Shown here one piece after another: positions 9,829 through 17,729 of a stretch of DNA of 36,160 nt (its first letter is position 1; each line of letters starts with the position of its first letter). The DNA lies in contig JACQVD010000046.1 in assembly GCA_016209945.1 (NCBI GenBank), forward strand, positions 1 through 36,160, in the 5' to 3' direction. Under the pieces are notes generated by a model. The model was not told the DNA's origin and ran no database searches. It saw only the letters and a program-made list of their open reading frames with translations. The DNA comes from Gemmatimonadota bacterium (lineage in GTDB: Bacteria; Gemmatimonadota; Gemmatimonadetes; Palauibacterales; KS3-K002). A program made the translations under genes and the position numbers.

Positions 9829-10712
9829 GGTTCCGCTCCGCAGCAGCATTTCGGTCCGCTCTAGAGCAACGGCTGCGACAGCGCGCCGAGAGCACGGGGA
9901 CGTCGCTCTTGCGGCTGAGGAAGCAGGTCGTGTTCGACCGTCTCCTGGCCAGGCTCGTTTATGCCGCTCCCGGCAGGTGGATTCTGAAGGGAGCCCTCGC
10001 TCTCGATCTGCGGCTGGCGGCGCGGGCCCGCGCGACGAAAGACATGGATCTCGGGCGCTCCGACGGGGAGGAGAAGGCGACCGCGGACCTGCTGGCCGCT
10101 ACGGCCCTCGACCTCGGCGATTTCTTCGTCTTCCGATCCGAGCGGGCCAGAGATCTGGATGAGCTCCCGGAGGGAGCCGCCGTGCGCTATCGAGTGCGGG
10201 CCGAGCTGGCGGGTCGACTCTTCGAGGACGTGGTTATTGACGTGGGATTCTCGCCTGGCCCGCTGCCCCCGGCGGACAAGCTACACGGGTTCGATCTCCT
10301 CGAATTTGCTGGCCTCGGCCCTGTGGAAGTTCCGGTGATCCCTCTGGCGCGTCACGTCGCCGAGAAGGTGCACGCATATACGCGGACGTATGGGGGGGAC
10401 CGCTCGAGCACGCGGGTCAAGGATCTGGTGGGTATTCTGCTGATCGCGCTTTCCTGTCCCGTGGGCAGCGCCGACGTTCGTGAGGCGCTCGAGGCGACTT
10501 TCGAGGAACGTTCGTCGCACCCGCTGCCCGATCGTCTGCCTCCGCCGCCGAAGGAATGGGCGCGTCCCTACGGCGGTCTCGCCAAGGACCTCGATATACC
10601 GCCCGCTCTGGACGAAGGTCACGCGGTGGCGGCCCGCTTCGTCGACTCCGTGCTCCAGGGAGAAAGGGTCGGGCGCTGGGACCCGGGCCGAGCGCGGTGG
10701 ACCCGTGCCTAA
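9825..10712 (+). CDS. abiEii: AbiEii-family nucleotidyltransferase toxin
   Basis: Toxin of the type IV pair, a polymerase-beta-like nucleotidyltransferase (DUF1814); related toxins are GTP-binding nucleotidyltransferases that act on RNA, including tRNA ends. It has 295 residues. WILKGALALDLRL (52-64) followed by RATKDMDLG (69-77), with Asp73 and Asp75 as likely metal ligands, is the catalytic motif. VIDVGF holds a further acidic residue, and HVAEKVHAYTRTYG and RVKDLVGILLI are the conserved C-terminal motifs. The start is TTG 9825, overlapping the antitoxin stop. All expected motifs are present, so it appears intact. The biological role (phage defence or element stabilisation) cannot be told from sequence. 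Confidence 0.88.
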   Translation: MRFRSAAAFRSALEQRLRQRAESTGTSLLRLRKQVVFDRLLARLVYAAPGRWILKGALALDLRLAARARATKDMDLGRSDGEEKATADLLAATALDLGDFFVFRSERARDLDELPEGAAVRYRVRAELAGRLFEDVVIDVGFSPGPLPPADKLHGFDLLEFAGLGPVEVPVIPLARHVAEKVHAYTRTYGGDRSSTRVKDLVGILLIALSCPVGSADVREALEATFEERSSHPLPDRLPPPPKEWARPYGGLAKDLDIPPALDEGHAVAARFVDSVLQGERVGRWDPGRARWTRA

Positions 10713-10766
10713 TGGTCCAGCGTGAACTCCAGGCGCCTGGGGCGGCCAGCATTTTGGTCAGTGGAT

Positions 10767-10782
10767 TGAGCAATTTTGCTCA
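10767..10782. repeat. Palindrome TGAGCAA-TT-TTGCTCA
   Basis: A 7-bp perfect inverted repeat with a 2-nt centre, located 54 nt after the AbiEii stop and 34 nt before the methylase remnant. There is no downstream T-run, so it is not a typical terminator; it could be an old operator or the edge of a mobile segment. Confidence 0.3.
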
Positions 10783-10816
10783 CGCCAATGAGTAAATCGT
10801 CCAGGTGGGTGACTCC

Positions 10817-11254
10817 ATGACGCCGCTGCAAAGACTCCAGGACCTCTTCCGCGAGCTCTTCCAGCTCGACCTCGCCGACCTCGACTTCGGCATCTACCGG
10901 CTTCTCCACCTCAAACGCGACGAAGTGGAGGCGTTCCTGACCGAGCAGTTGCCGCGGCGGGTGTGGGAGGCCTTCGTCGGCATGGCCGAAGGCGAGAAGG
11001 CCGCGCTCGAGCGCTCGGTCGCCGAACTCCAGGCCCCGCGATTTCGGGCAGGACGAGCTCACGGTGCGGCCTTCACGGCTCGCCGGAAGCGAGAGGCGGT
11101 TCTTGGAACACCTGAAGGGATTTTGGCAGACGCACCACGATTCGGAGGACTTTGCCCATACCGAGGTGTACGTGCTCCGAAACCGGAGCGGGACTACCCT
11201 CTCCTTCGGCAGGATGACGACGGCGCATACATCTCCAAGGTCCTCGCCGTGTGA
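10817..11254 (+). pseudogene. Chimeric remnant of restriction-modification-like genes
   Basis: From ATG 10817 the frame encodes an N-terminus reading LQDLFRELFQLDLADLDFG, then LKRDEVEAFLTEQLPRRV. I recognise this as the start of large adenine-specific methyltransferases of the type III or BREX-like kind, which normally run to many hundreds of residues. Homology stops near 11035. From about 11040 a different frame carries RRFLEHLKGFWQTHHDSEDF and EVYVLRNRSG, resembling the C-terminal region of type III-like helicase/nuclease subunits, until about 11210. The catalytic DPPY and helicase motifs are absent. A large deletion fusing the start of one gene to the end of another, plus a frameshift, explains this best. 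It follows the AbiE genes, suggesting a decayed defence patch. Confidence 0.55.
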
Positions 11255-11353
11255 CGCTCTGGGGGTCCACATTCGGCTTTCCCGTGCGCGCGATCTTCGT
11301 TAGTCTTTCTCGGACAATTCGGTAGCCTGTGAATTCGAAATGGGAGGGCGTGG

Positions 11354-11815
11354 ATGATGCAGATATCCCGCTTTCAATACGTCGCCGTGACAGGCCTCTT
11401 CGTGCTGTCGGCCTGCCGCCGGGAGCGGCCGGCGGAGAAGCCTGCGGAGGAGGCGCCCGCGATGCTCGGCCGGGCCACGATCCTGTTGCCTGTGGATGGC
11501 GACACGGTCGGGCCCGATAGCGTGCGCGTCGTGCTCGCCGCCGAAGGCGTCATCGTGGAGCCGGCCACGGGCGAGCGGATCGAAGGGCGAGGCCACCATC
11601 ACATCTTCGTGGACAAGGACGTGACACCGGACACGGCGGCGATCCCGAAGGATGTGGAGGGGATCATCCATCTAGGCACGGGCGCGAGCGAGTTCACCGT
11701 GAAGGGCCTCACGCCCGGCGAGCATCGGCTCATCGCGGTCCTCGCCTACGGCGATCACGTGCCGATGGAGCGGGTGGCGTACGACACGCTGCGGATCTAC
11801 GTGCGGGCGCCGTAG
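11354..11815 (+). CDS. DUF4399-domain lipoprotein
   Basis: A 153-residue predicted lipoprotein. The N-terminal hydrophobic segment ends in the lipobox LSAC (about 15-18), followed by a charged Pro/Glu linker. The remainder is a DUF4399 domain with GRGHHHIFVDKD, IIHLGTGASEF and LTPGEHRLIAVLAYGDH; the paired His stretches are the family hallmark and may bind metal, but no function is established. ATG 11354 and ATG 11357 are both possible; GGGAGGG (11342-11348) gives a better spacing to 11357. It precedes the AtuA operon by 58 nt on the same strand but has no obvious functional link to it. Confidence 0.82.
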   Translation: MMQISRFQYVAVTGLFVLSACRRERPAEKPAEEAPAMLGRATILLPVDGDTVGPDSVRVVLAAEGVIVEPATGERIEGRGHHHIFVDKDVTPDTAAIPKDVEGIIHLGTGASEFTVKGLTPGEHRLIAVLAYGDHVPMERVAYDTLRIYVRAP

Positions 11816-11873
11816 GCTCGCGCCGTCCAGCCGCCTGAGACTCGCGCGCGCCCGCAGCGCGTTGTGACTGAGC

Positions 11874-13247
11874 GTGAAGCGTTTCATCCGCATCGCGTCC
11901 GGCCAGGGCTTCTGGGGCGACTGGCTTGAGGCCCCCGTCCGCCAGGTCGAGGGCGGGCCGATTGACTACCTCATGCTCGACTACCTGGCCGAGATCACCA
12001 TGTCGATCCTCCAGAAGCAGAAGGCCCGCGATCCGAAGATGGGCTACGCCCGGGACTTCGTGCCCCTCATGCAGCGGATTCTCCGCACATGCGCTGAGCG
12101 CGGGATCGCCGTGTGCACGAACGCGGGGGGCGTGAATCCCACGGCGTGCAGGGACGCTGTGGTGGAGGTCGCGCGCTCGTGCGGGCTCGCAGGGCGCGCG
12201 CGGATCGGCGTCGTCCTCGGCGACGATCTCATGGACCGGCTCGACGATCTCCTCGCTCGCGGCCATCGCCTGGAGAACCTCGAGACCGGCGAGCCACTCG
12301 AGCGCGTGCGCGACCGCGTGCAGGCCGCGAACGCCTACCTGGGCGCGCGGCCTCTGGTCGAGGCGTTGAAGCAGGGCGCCCACGTCGTCCTCGCTGGCCG
12401 CACGACGGACACGGCGATCACCTACGCGCCCATGATCCACGAGTTCGAGTGGCGCGGCGATGACTGGGACAGGATCGCGGCCGGGATCGTCGCGGGGCAC
12501 ATCAACGAGTGCGGGGCACAGGCCTCGGGCGGCAACACCGGCGTGGACTGGCAAACGATCGACTTCGTGAATATCGGCTATCCGATCATCGAGGCGTACC
12601 CCGATGGCAGCTTCGTCGTCACGAAGCACGCGGGGACGGGCGGTCGCGTGACGCGCGCGACGGTGACGGAACAACTCGTCTATGAGATGGGCGACCCGCG
12701 GGAGTACATCACCCCCGACGGGATCGCGGACTTCACGACGATCCGGCTGGACGAGATCGGCCGCGACCGCGTGCGCGTGTCTGGTATTCGCGGCCGGCCG
12801 GCGACGCAGCACCTGAAGGTCTCGATCGCCTACGGTGCGGGCTACAAGGCGGTGGGGACGCTCGTCTACTCTTGGCCCGACGCGTATGCCAAGGCGTCCG
12901 CCGCGGACCGTACGATCCGCGGGCGGTTGGAGAGGCTGGGCCTGCGATTCGACGAGATCCGCACGGAGATCATAGGTGCGGGCGCGTGCCACGGCCCGCT
13001 GGCCGGCGAGGCGTCGCCCGACCTCCCGGAGGTGGAACTTCGGATCGGCGTGCGCTCGGCCACCGATCAGCCAGCGGTCGAGCGCTTCACGAGAGAGATC
13101 GCGCCCTTGATCCTCGCCGGGCCGCCCACGGCCACAGGCTTTGCCGGCGGTCGGCCGAAGGTCGAGGAGATCGTCGCGTACTGGCCCGCGCTGATCCTGA
13201 AGTCCGAGGTGGAGCCGCACGTGCGCGTCGAGGTCGCGACCGCCTGA
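11874..13247 (+). CDS. atuA: AtuA-like protein (DUF1446), N-terminal part as its own gene
   Basis: Member of the AtuA/DUF1446 family; AtuA is required for citronellol/geraniol (acyclic terpene) use in Pseudomonas, but its chemical role is unknown. It has 457 residues. Recognisable segments are [11 protein letters not shown] near the N-terminus, [47 protein letters not shown] and [10 protein letters not shown]. Pseudomonas AtuA is near 590-600 residues and ends in a ferredoxin-fold domain, which here is the separate next gene. The start is GTG 11874. A crotonase and a small membrane protein follow in the same run (gaps of 16 and 7 nt, then an overlap). No citronellyl-CoA dehydrogenase or lyase is adjacent, so a different branched acyl-CoA substrate is possible. 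Confidence 0.87.
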   Translation: MKRFIRIASGQGFWGDWLEAPVRQVEGGPIDYLMLDYLAEITMSILQKQKARDPKMGYARDFVPLMQRILRTCAERGIAVCTNAGGVNPTACRDAVVEVARSCGLAGRARIGVVLGDDLMDRLDDLLARGHRLENLETGEPLERVRDRVQAANAYLGARPLVEALKQGAHVVLAGRTTDTAITYAPMIHEFEWRGDDWDRIAAGIVAGHINECGAQASGGNTGVDWQTIDFVNIGYPIIEAYPDGSFVVTKHAGTGGRVTRATVTEQLVYEMGDPREYITPDGIADFTTIRLDEIGRDRVRVSGIRGRPATQHLKVSIAYGAGYKAVGTLVYSWPDAYAKASAADRTIRGRLERLGLRFDEIRTEIIGAGACHGPLAGEASPDLPEVELRIGVRSATDQPAVERFTREIAPLILAGPPTATGFAGGRPKVEEIVAYWPALILKSEVEPHVRVEVATA

Positions 13248-13263
13248 GGACACAGGGGACGCC

Positions 13264-13611
13264 ATGCGCATGAAGCTCCTGCATCTCGCCCATGCCCGCT
13301 CGGGCGACAAAGGCGATACCGCCAACGTCGGCCTTATCGCCCTGCGGCCGGAGATCTATCCGATCCTCGAGCGCGAGGTGACGGCGGAGCGCGTGAAGGA
13401 GCATTTCCGAGGGATCTGCCTCGGGCCGGTGGAACGCTTCGAGCTGCCGAACCTGTACGCGCTGAATTTCCTGCTGCACAACGGGCTGGGTGGAGGCGGC
13501 ACCGTGTCGCTCAAGACCGACGCCCAGGGGAAGACGTACGGCGCGGCGCTGCTGCGCATGGAGATCGACGTGCCCGACGACGTCGCACGCAAACTCGGCC
13601 TTTCTCAGTGA
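13264..13611 (+). CDS. AtuA C-terminal ferredoxin-fold domain protein
   Basis: A 115-residue free-standing version of the C-terminal domain of AtuA. The opening segment LAHARSGDKGDTANVGLIAL is highly characteristic of this domain, and LYALNFLLHNGLGGGGT is the second conserved part. It presumably forms a complex with the AtuA-like protein encoded 16 nt upstream. Two in-frame ATGs at 13264 and 13270 are both usable; a GAGGACACAGGGG purine-rich stretch precedes them. Catalytic residues are not known for this family. Confidence 0.85.
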   Translation: MRMKLLHLAHARSGDKGDTANVGLIALRPEIYPILEREVTAERVKEHFRGICLGPVERFELPNLYALNFLLHNGLGGGGTVSLKTDAQGKTYGAALLRMEIDVPDDVARKLGLSQ

Positions 13612-13618
13612 GGGCCAC

Positions 13619-14401
13619 GTGAGCAGCACATATCAGCGCCTCACCGTCCGCGTGGACGAGGCCACGGGGATCTGCCAGATCACGCTCAACCGGCCGGAGA
13701 AGCGGAACGCGATCGACCCGCTCATGGTGGATGAGCTCACCGACGCCCTCGCCTGGGCGGACGCCGACGACCGGGTGCGCGTGGGCCTCCTGCGCGGTGC
13801 CGGCAGGGATTTCTGCGCCGGCCTCGACCTCACCGCGCTCGCCGAGATGAAGGAGGCGCAGATCGAGGAGCACCTGGCGGACGCGGACGCGCTGGGTGAT
13901 CTCGTTCTCCTCATGCGCCGCGTGCGCATGCCGCTCATCGCCGGCGTGCACGGCAACGCGCTGGCGGGTGGCTGCGGGCTCGCCACCGCTTGCGACATCA
14001 TCCTCGCGTCGGACGACGCGACCTTCGGGTATCCCGAAGTCAAGGTCGGGTTCGTACCCGCGATGGTGATGGCGATCCTGCGACGCGCCGTGGGCGAGAA
14101 GCGCGCGATCGAGCTGGCTCTGACGGGCCGGAGCTTGGACGCCCACGAGGCGCACCGGCTGGGGCTCGTGCATCATGTGTTCCCGGCGGCGGAGTTCGAG
14201 GAGCAGGTCGAGGCCTACGCGACGGAGTTGGCCGAGCGGAGTGCGACGGCGCTAGCGCTCACCAAGCGGCTCCTCTACGAGACCGATGCGGCGTCCTTCG
14301 AGGCCGCGATCCGTGCCGGCGCCGAGATGAACGCGCTTGCGCGCCAGACGGAGGACTTCCGGCAGGGCGTGGAGAAGTTCCTCAAAAGGAAGAGGTCTTG
14401 A
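13619..14401 (+). CDS. Enoyl-CoA hydratase family protein, AtuE/LiuC-like
   Basis: Crotonase-fold protein of 260 residues from GTG 13619, which has GAGGG 5 nt upstream and starts 7 nt after the previous stop. The oxyanion-hole segments RDFCAGLDLTAL (63-74) and HGNALAGGCGLATACDI (111-127) are present. Of the two catalytic glutamates of classical enoyl-CoA hydratase, the first is Gly120 here and the second is kept as Glu140 (FGYPEVKVGFVPAM). LiuC methylglutaconyl-CoA hydratases and the AtuE isohexenylglutaconyl-CoA hydratase are, as I recall, similar in this region. Next to AtuA, hydration of a glutaconyl-CoA made by the MCC/GCC-type carboxylase at 7224 is a reasonable guess. Confidence 0.85.
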   Translation: MSSTYQRLTVRVDEATGICQITLNRPEKRNAIDPLMVDELTDALAWADADDRVRVGLLRGAGRDFCAGLDLTALAEMKEAQIEEHLADADALGDLVLLMRRVRMPLIAGVHGNALAGGCGLATACDIILASDDATFGYPEVKVGFVPAMVMAILRRAVGEKRAIELALTGRSLDAHEAHRLGLVHHVFPAAEFEEQVEAYATELAERSATALALTKRLLYETDAASFEAAIRAGAEMNALARQTEDFRQGVEKFLKRKRS

Positions 14402-14619
14402 AGGTGAGGCGGTACCTCGCCTGGAAACTCGGCCTTGGGGTAGCGGGCGCGGCGGCGGCGCTCGGCGGCGAACGGGTGGGCGCACCGTGGCTCTTCGCGC
14501 CGGGCCTGGGGCTCGTCCTCCTTGCCCTTCTTCTCCCCGCATATCGCGGCCAGACGCTACGCGAGAAGATCGACGCGTGGGCTCGCCACCTGCCCGGCGC
14601 TCGATGGCTTCGGCGCTGA
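14398..14619 (+). CDS. Small two-helix membrane protein of unknown function
   Basis: A 73-residue product from TTG 14398, which overlaps the crotonase stop by 4 nt and has AAGAGG just upstream; GTG 14404 is an alternative start. Residues about 8-24 and 28-48 are hydrophobic and flanked by Arg/Lys, so one hairpin of two membrane helices is likely, ending in a basic amphipathic tail. I recognise no family. Its coupling to the AtuA operon suggests a co-expressed membrane accessory, but that is inference from position. Confidence 0.5.
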   Translation: MKVRRYLAWKLGLGVAGAAAALGGERVGAPWLFAPGLGLVLLALLLPAYRGQTLREKIDAWARHLPGARWLRR

Positions 14620-14641
14620 ACCTAACACACGCGCCTCCCCG

Positions 14642-15499
14642 TTAGCTCGGGCAGTCGGCAGGTCTCGCGAGTGGCGCGATCCCCGAGTTCCCGACGGCCG
14701 TAAGGTTGCTGCCCGCGATCGTCGTCACGCCGCAGAGCCCGTTGTTGAGCAGCACGGCCGAGCTGCCGTCGACGACCACGGCGCCCTCGACCCGGCTGAA
14801 CGAGATGCCGGCGTCGCTGCCTGGAACGCTCAGACTCCCGGTGATCCGCGCGCCACGGATTCGGTTTCGGCTCCCGCTCACGGTCACATTCCCCACGAGC
14901 GTCACGCGTCCGCCGCGTTCACCCTCGCCGAAGAGTGTGACGTTGCTCCCGCTGAACGTGAGGTCGCCGGTGTACGTTCCCCCGCGGAAGAAGATGATGA
15001 TGTTGCTCCGCTCGAGGAGGTCGTTCACCTGGGTGATGGGCGTCGAGGGCGTGACCTCCACAACCTCGCCGCCGAATCGGTAGACGACCTGCGTGATCAG
15101 GGCGGCGCCGCTCGACCCGAGCGCGATCGCTGCCTCTTGGAGATCCCGGTCGTCAATGTTCACAGAAACGCTCCCGCTCTGGCCGGGGGCGCTCAGCGAG
15201 ATTCTCCGCGTCCCAGGGGCGACAGGAGCCAGGACTGCGATGCCGTTCGCGTCGGTCGTGCCGCTGGGCCCCCCGTCCACGGAGACCGTCACCCCCGAGC
15301 GCACCGTCCCAGGCTGGGGGACCGCTACCTCGTTGGCATCGTTCACGACTGGATTGACGACCACGACGAGCGTCGTCTCGCCGAACCTCACCTCCGGGGG
15401 CGCCGTGACATCACCGTCGTCCCCGCACGCGGCGACGGCCAGCAGGCATGCGCTCAGCAGGCCGCTTCCGACCCCGCTTTTCCTCCTCGCGCTCATCAT
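14642..15499 (-). CDS. Lipoprotein with carboxypeptidase-regulatory-like and beta-helix domains
   Basis: A secreted lipoprotein of 285 residues from ATG 15499 (a second ATG follows directly), preceded by GGGCGAGGG. The signal peptide ends in AVAAC and continues CGDDGDVTAPP, a style of lipoprotein start I associate with Gemmatimonadota-like bacteria. Residues about 50-120 form a beta-sandwich with GTTDANGIAVLAPVAPGTRR, the carboxypeptidase-regulatory-like pattern. From about 185 to the end, short repeating strands (NVTLFGEGERGG, VTLVGNVTVSGSRNRIRG, LNNGLCGVTTIAGSN) suggest a right-handed beta-helix as in pectate-lyase-like repeats. No catalytic residues are evident. It is convergent with the small membrane protein gene and divergent from recQ. 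Confidence 0.75.
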   Translation of the reverse strand: MMSARRKSGVGSGLLSACLLAVAACGDDGDVTAPPEVRFGETTLVVVVNPVVNDANEVAVPQPGTVRSGVTVSVDGGPSGTTDANGIAVLAPVAPGTRRISLSAPGQSGSVSVNIDDRDLQEAAIALGSSGAALITQVVYRFGGEVVEVTPSTPITQVNDLLERSNIIIFFRGGTYTGDLTFSGSNVTLFGEGERGGRVTLVGNVTVSGSRNRIRGARITGSLSVPGSDAGISFSRVEGAVVVDGSSAVLLNNGLCGVTTIAGSNLTAVGNSGIAPLARPADCPS

Positions 15500-15687
15500 C
15501 CCTCGCCCCCCTTCCTGGAAGAGATTCTCCCCACGGTGAGCTTCCTGTCGTACCGGATGGGGCCGGGTGTGGATGGCATTTCGGCAGGGGGGCAAAACGC
15601 AGGTTAACGCGACACCGGGGCGGCGTCAAGGTTCCGATGGACCTGCTTTGATACGCTGGTGATGCCCGCTGGCATGATGCTCTCAGC

Positions 15688-17658
15688 ATGCGCGGCACGG
15701 CGGACCTCGACGCGGCGCTCGGCCTGCTCCGGCGCCATTACGGCTATCGTGCCTTTCGCCTAGGGCAGCGCGAGGCGGTCGAGGCGGCTCTCACGGGACA
15801 GGACGCGCTCGTCGTCATGCCGACGGGCGGGGGGAAGTCGGTCTGCTATCAGATCCCGGCCCAGATCCTCCAGGGAGTCACCCTCGTCGTCTCTCCCCTC
15901 ATCGCGCTCCAGAAGGACCAGGTGGACGGGCTTCACGGCCGCGGGATCCCCGCCACCTACGTGAACTCGACACTGCGACGGCAGGAGATGGATCTCCGAC
16001 TGGCCGAGATCGGCAGGGGCGCCATCAAGCTCCTCTACCTCGCGCCGGAACGGTTCGACGATCCGCGCTTCAGCGCCTGGCTCCAGACGGTCACGGTCTC
16101 GCTCCTCGCCGTGGACGAAGCGCATTGCGTGAGTGAGTGGGGCCACGACTTCCGGCCCTCGTACTTCCGGCTCGCCGATGTGCGCGAGCGCCTGGGCGGC
16201 GTTCCAATGGTGGCGCTCACGGCGACGGCGACGCCGGAGGTGCGGCGCGACATCGTGGGGCGCCTGCGGCTACGCGATCCCGTCATCCTCATCCGGGGGT
16301 TCGACCGCCCGAACTTGCACTGGCACGTGATGCGGGAGGAGCGGACCGGAGCGAAGAACGCGCTCCTCGTGCGGCTTCTCCACGCAGCGCCGCCGGACGC
16401 GCCGACGCTGGTCTACGCCTCGACCCGCAAGGCGGTGGTCGGGCTCGCTGCCCTTCTCAGGACGCACGGGCTCGCCGCGGGCGGTTACCACGGCGGGATG
16501 CCGTCGGTGCGGAGGCGGGAAGTGCAGGACGCGTTCGCGTGCGGTGACCTCCGGATGGTCGTCGCGACCAACGCGTTCGGCCTCGGGATCGATCTCGCGA
16601 ACATTCGCCGCGTCATCCACTACCATATGCCCGGCTCGCTGGAAGCCTACTATCAGGAAGCGGGCCGCGCGGGGCGCGACGGCGAGCCCGCGGACTGCAT
16701 CCTTCTGCATTCGTACCGTGACCGCTTCGTGCACGAGCACTTCATCGATGCGGCCCACCCGTCCCGGGAGACGATTCGCGCGGTGTGGACGGCGATGCGC
16801 GCGCGCGCCGATCCCTCGGGCCTCGTGCCCGGGCGCGTGGTCTCGTGGGCGCGCACGTGCCCCGGCGAACCGCACCAGGTGTACGCGAGCCTCCGGGTGC
16901 TCCAGCGCGCGGGGATCGTGGATCGGCTGCGTGGGCGGCGCGCCTGCTACGTGCGGGGGGTGGCGCGGCTTGACGCACCTCCGCTGGACGGCATCGACGA
17001 GGCTGCCCGGCAGGTATGGGAGCGGCTCGTGGAGACGGCGGGGGAGAGCCTGGTGCGCGGTGTGGTGGTGCCCAAGTCGTGGCTCGCGCGCTGGGCGGGC
17101 GGCGTGGAGCGCGGGCGCTGGGCGCTCGACAGGCTCCGGGCCTCGCAAGCCCTCGAGTGGTGCGATCTGGAGAGAGAAGGGGGATGCCGGCTGCTGGACA
17201 CGCGACCCGAGTTCGACGGGCTCCCGATCGGCTGGACAAGTCTGCAAGCTCATCGCGAGCTCGAGCTGACGAAGCTTCGCCGGATGGAGCGCTACGCCTA
17301 CCACAAGGGCTGCCGGCGCGCCTACCTCCTTCGCTACTTCGGCGAGCGCACACGCTCTTCCTGTCACGCGTGCGATGCCTGCGCGCGCACGCGCCCGTGG
17401 ACCGCGCGGGATGAGCACCGGCGCCCCGTCCCGGAGGCCGCCGCGCTCCGCGCCCTGCGCGCGCTGCGCGGGCGACTGGCGGCGAGGCACCGGCTCCCTG
17501 CATACTTCGTCCTGGAGGATCGCGTCATCGTCGAGATCGCGAGACGGCGGCCGAGGAATTTGGAGGAACTCCTTGAAGTTCCGGGCGTGTCACGCGTCTT
17601 CGCCGAACGGTACGGCGCCGCGCTCCTGCGGACGTTGAAGGGCGCCGCGCGCGCCTGA
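15688..17658 (+). CDS. recQ: ATP-dependent DNA helicase RecQ
   Basis: A 3'-5' SF2 DNA helicase for recombination and replication-fork repair. It has 656 residues. Walker A TGGGKS is at 46-51, the Walker B box DEAH at 143-146, followed by CVSEWGHDFRPSY (the RecQ aromatic-rich loop), LTATATPEVR (motif III) and YYQEAGRAGRDG (motif VI). A RecQ zinc-binding module is indicated by Cys in HKGC and the later SSCHACDAC cluster. An HRDC domain ends the protein (about 585-650: ALRALRALRGRLAARHRLP to EVPGVSRVFAERYG). The segment between motif VI and the zinc module is long and Arg/Trp-rich, so the winged-helix part is divergent. ATG 15688 is preceded by no strong ribosome binding site. Confidence 0.95.
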   Translation: MRGTADLDAALGLLRRHYGYRAFRLGQREAVEAALTGQDALVVMPTGGGKSVCYQIPAQILQGVTLVVSPLIALQKDQVDGLHGRGIPATYVNSTLRRQEMDLRLAEIGRGAIKLLYLAPERFDDPRFSAWLQTVTVSLLAVDEAHCVSEWGHDFRPSYFRLADVRERLGGVPMVALTATATPEVRRDIVGRLRLRDPVILIRGFDRPNLHWHVMREERTGAKNALLVRLLHAAPPDAPTLVYASTRKAVVGLAALLRTHGLAAGGYHGGMPSVRRREVQDAFACGDLRMVVATNAFGLGIDLANIRRVIHYHMPGSLEAYYQEAGRAGRDGEPADCILLHSYRDRFVHEHFIDAAHPSRETIRAVWTAMRARADPSGLVPGRVVSWARTCPGEPHQVYASLRVLQRAGIVDRLRGRRACYVRGVARLDAPPLDGIDEAARQVWERLVETAGESLVRGVVVPKSWLARWAGGVERGRWALDRLRASQALEWCDLEREGGCRLLDTRPEFDGLPIGWTSLQAHRELELTKLRRMERYAYHKGCRRAYLLRYFGERTRSSCHACDACARTRPWTARDEHRRPVPEAAALRALRALRGRLAARHRLPAYFVLEDRVIVEIARRRPRNLEELLEVPGVSRVFAERYGAALLRTLKGAARA

Positions 17659-17729
17659 GGGAGCTGCCCGGGCCCGGGCCGCGAACGACGCCGCCGCGGT
17701 CCCTGCGCAACTCGTACGGAAGGAGTCCC

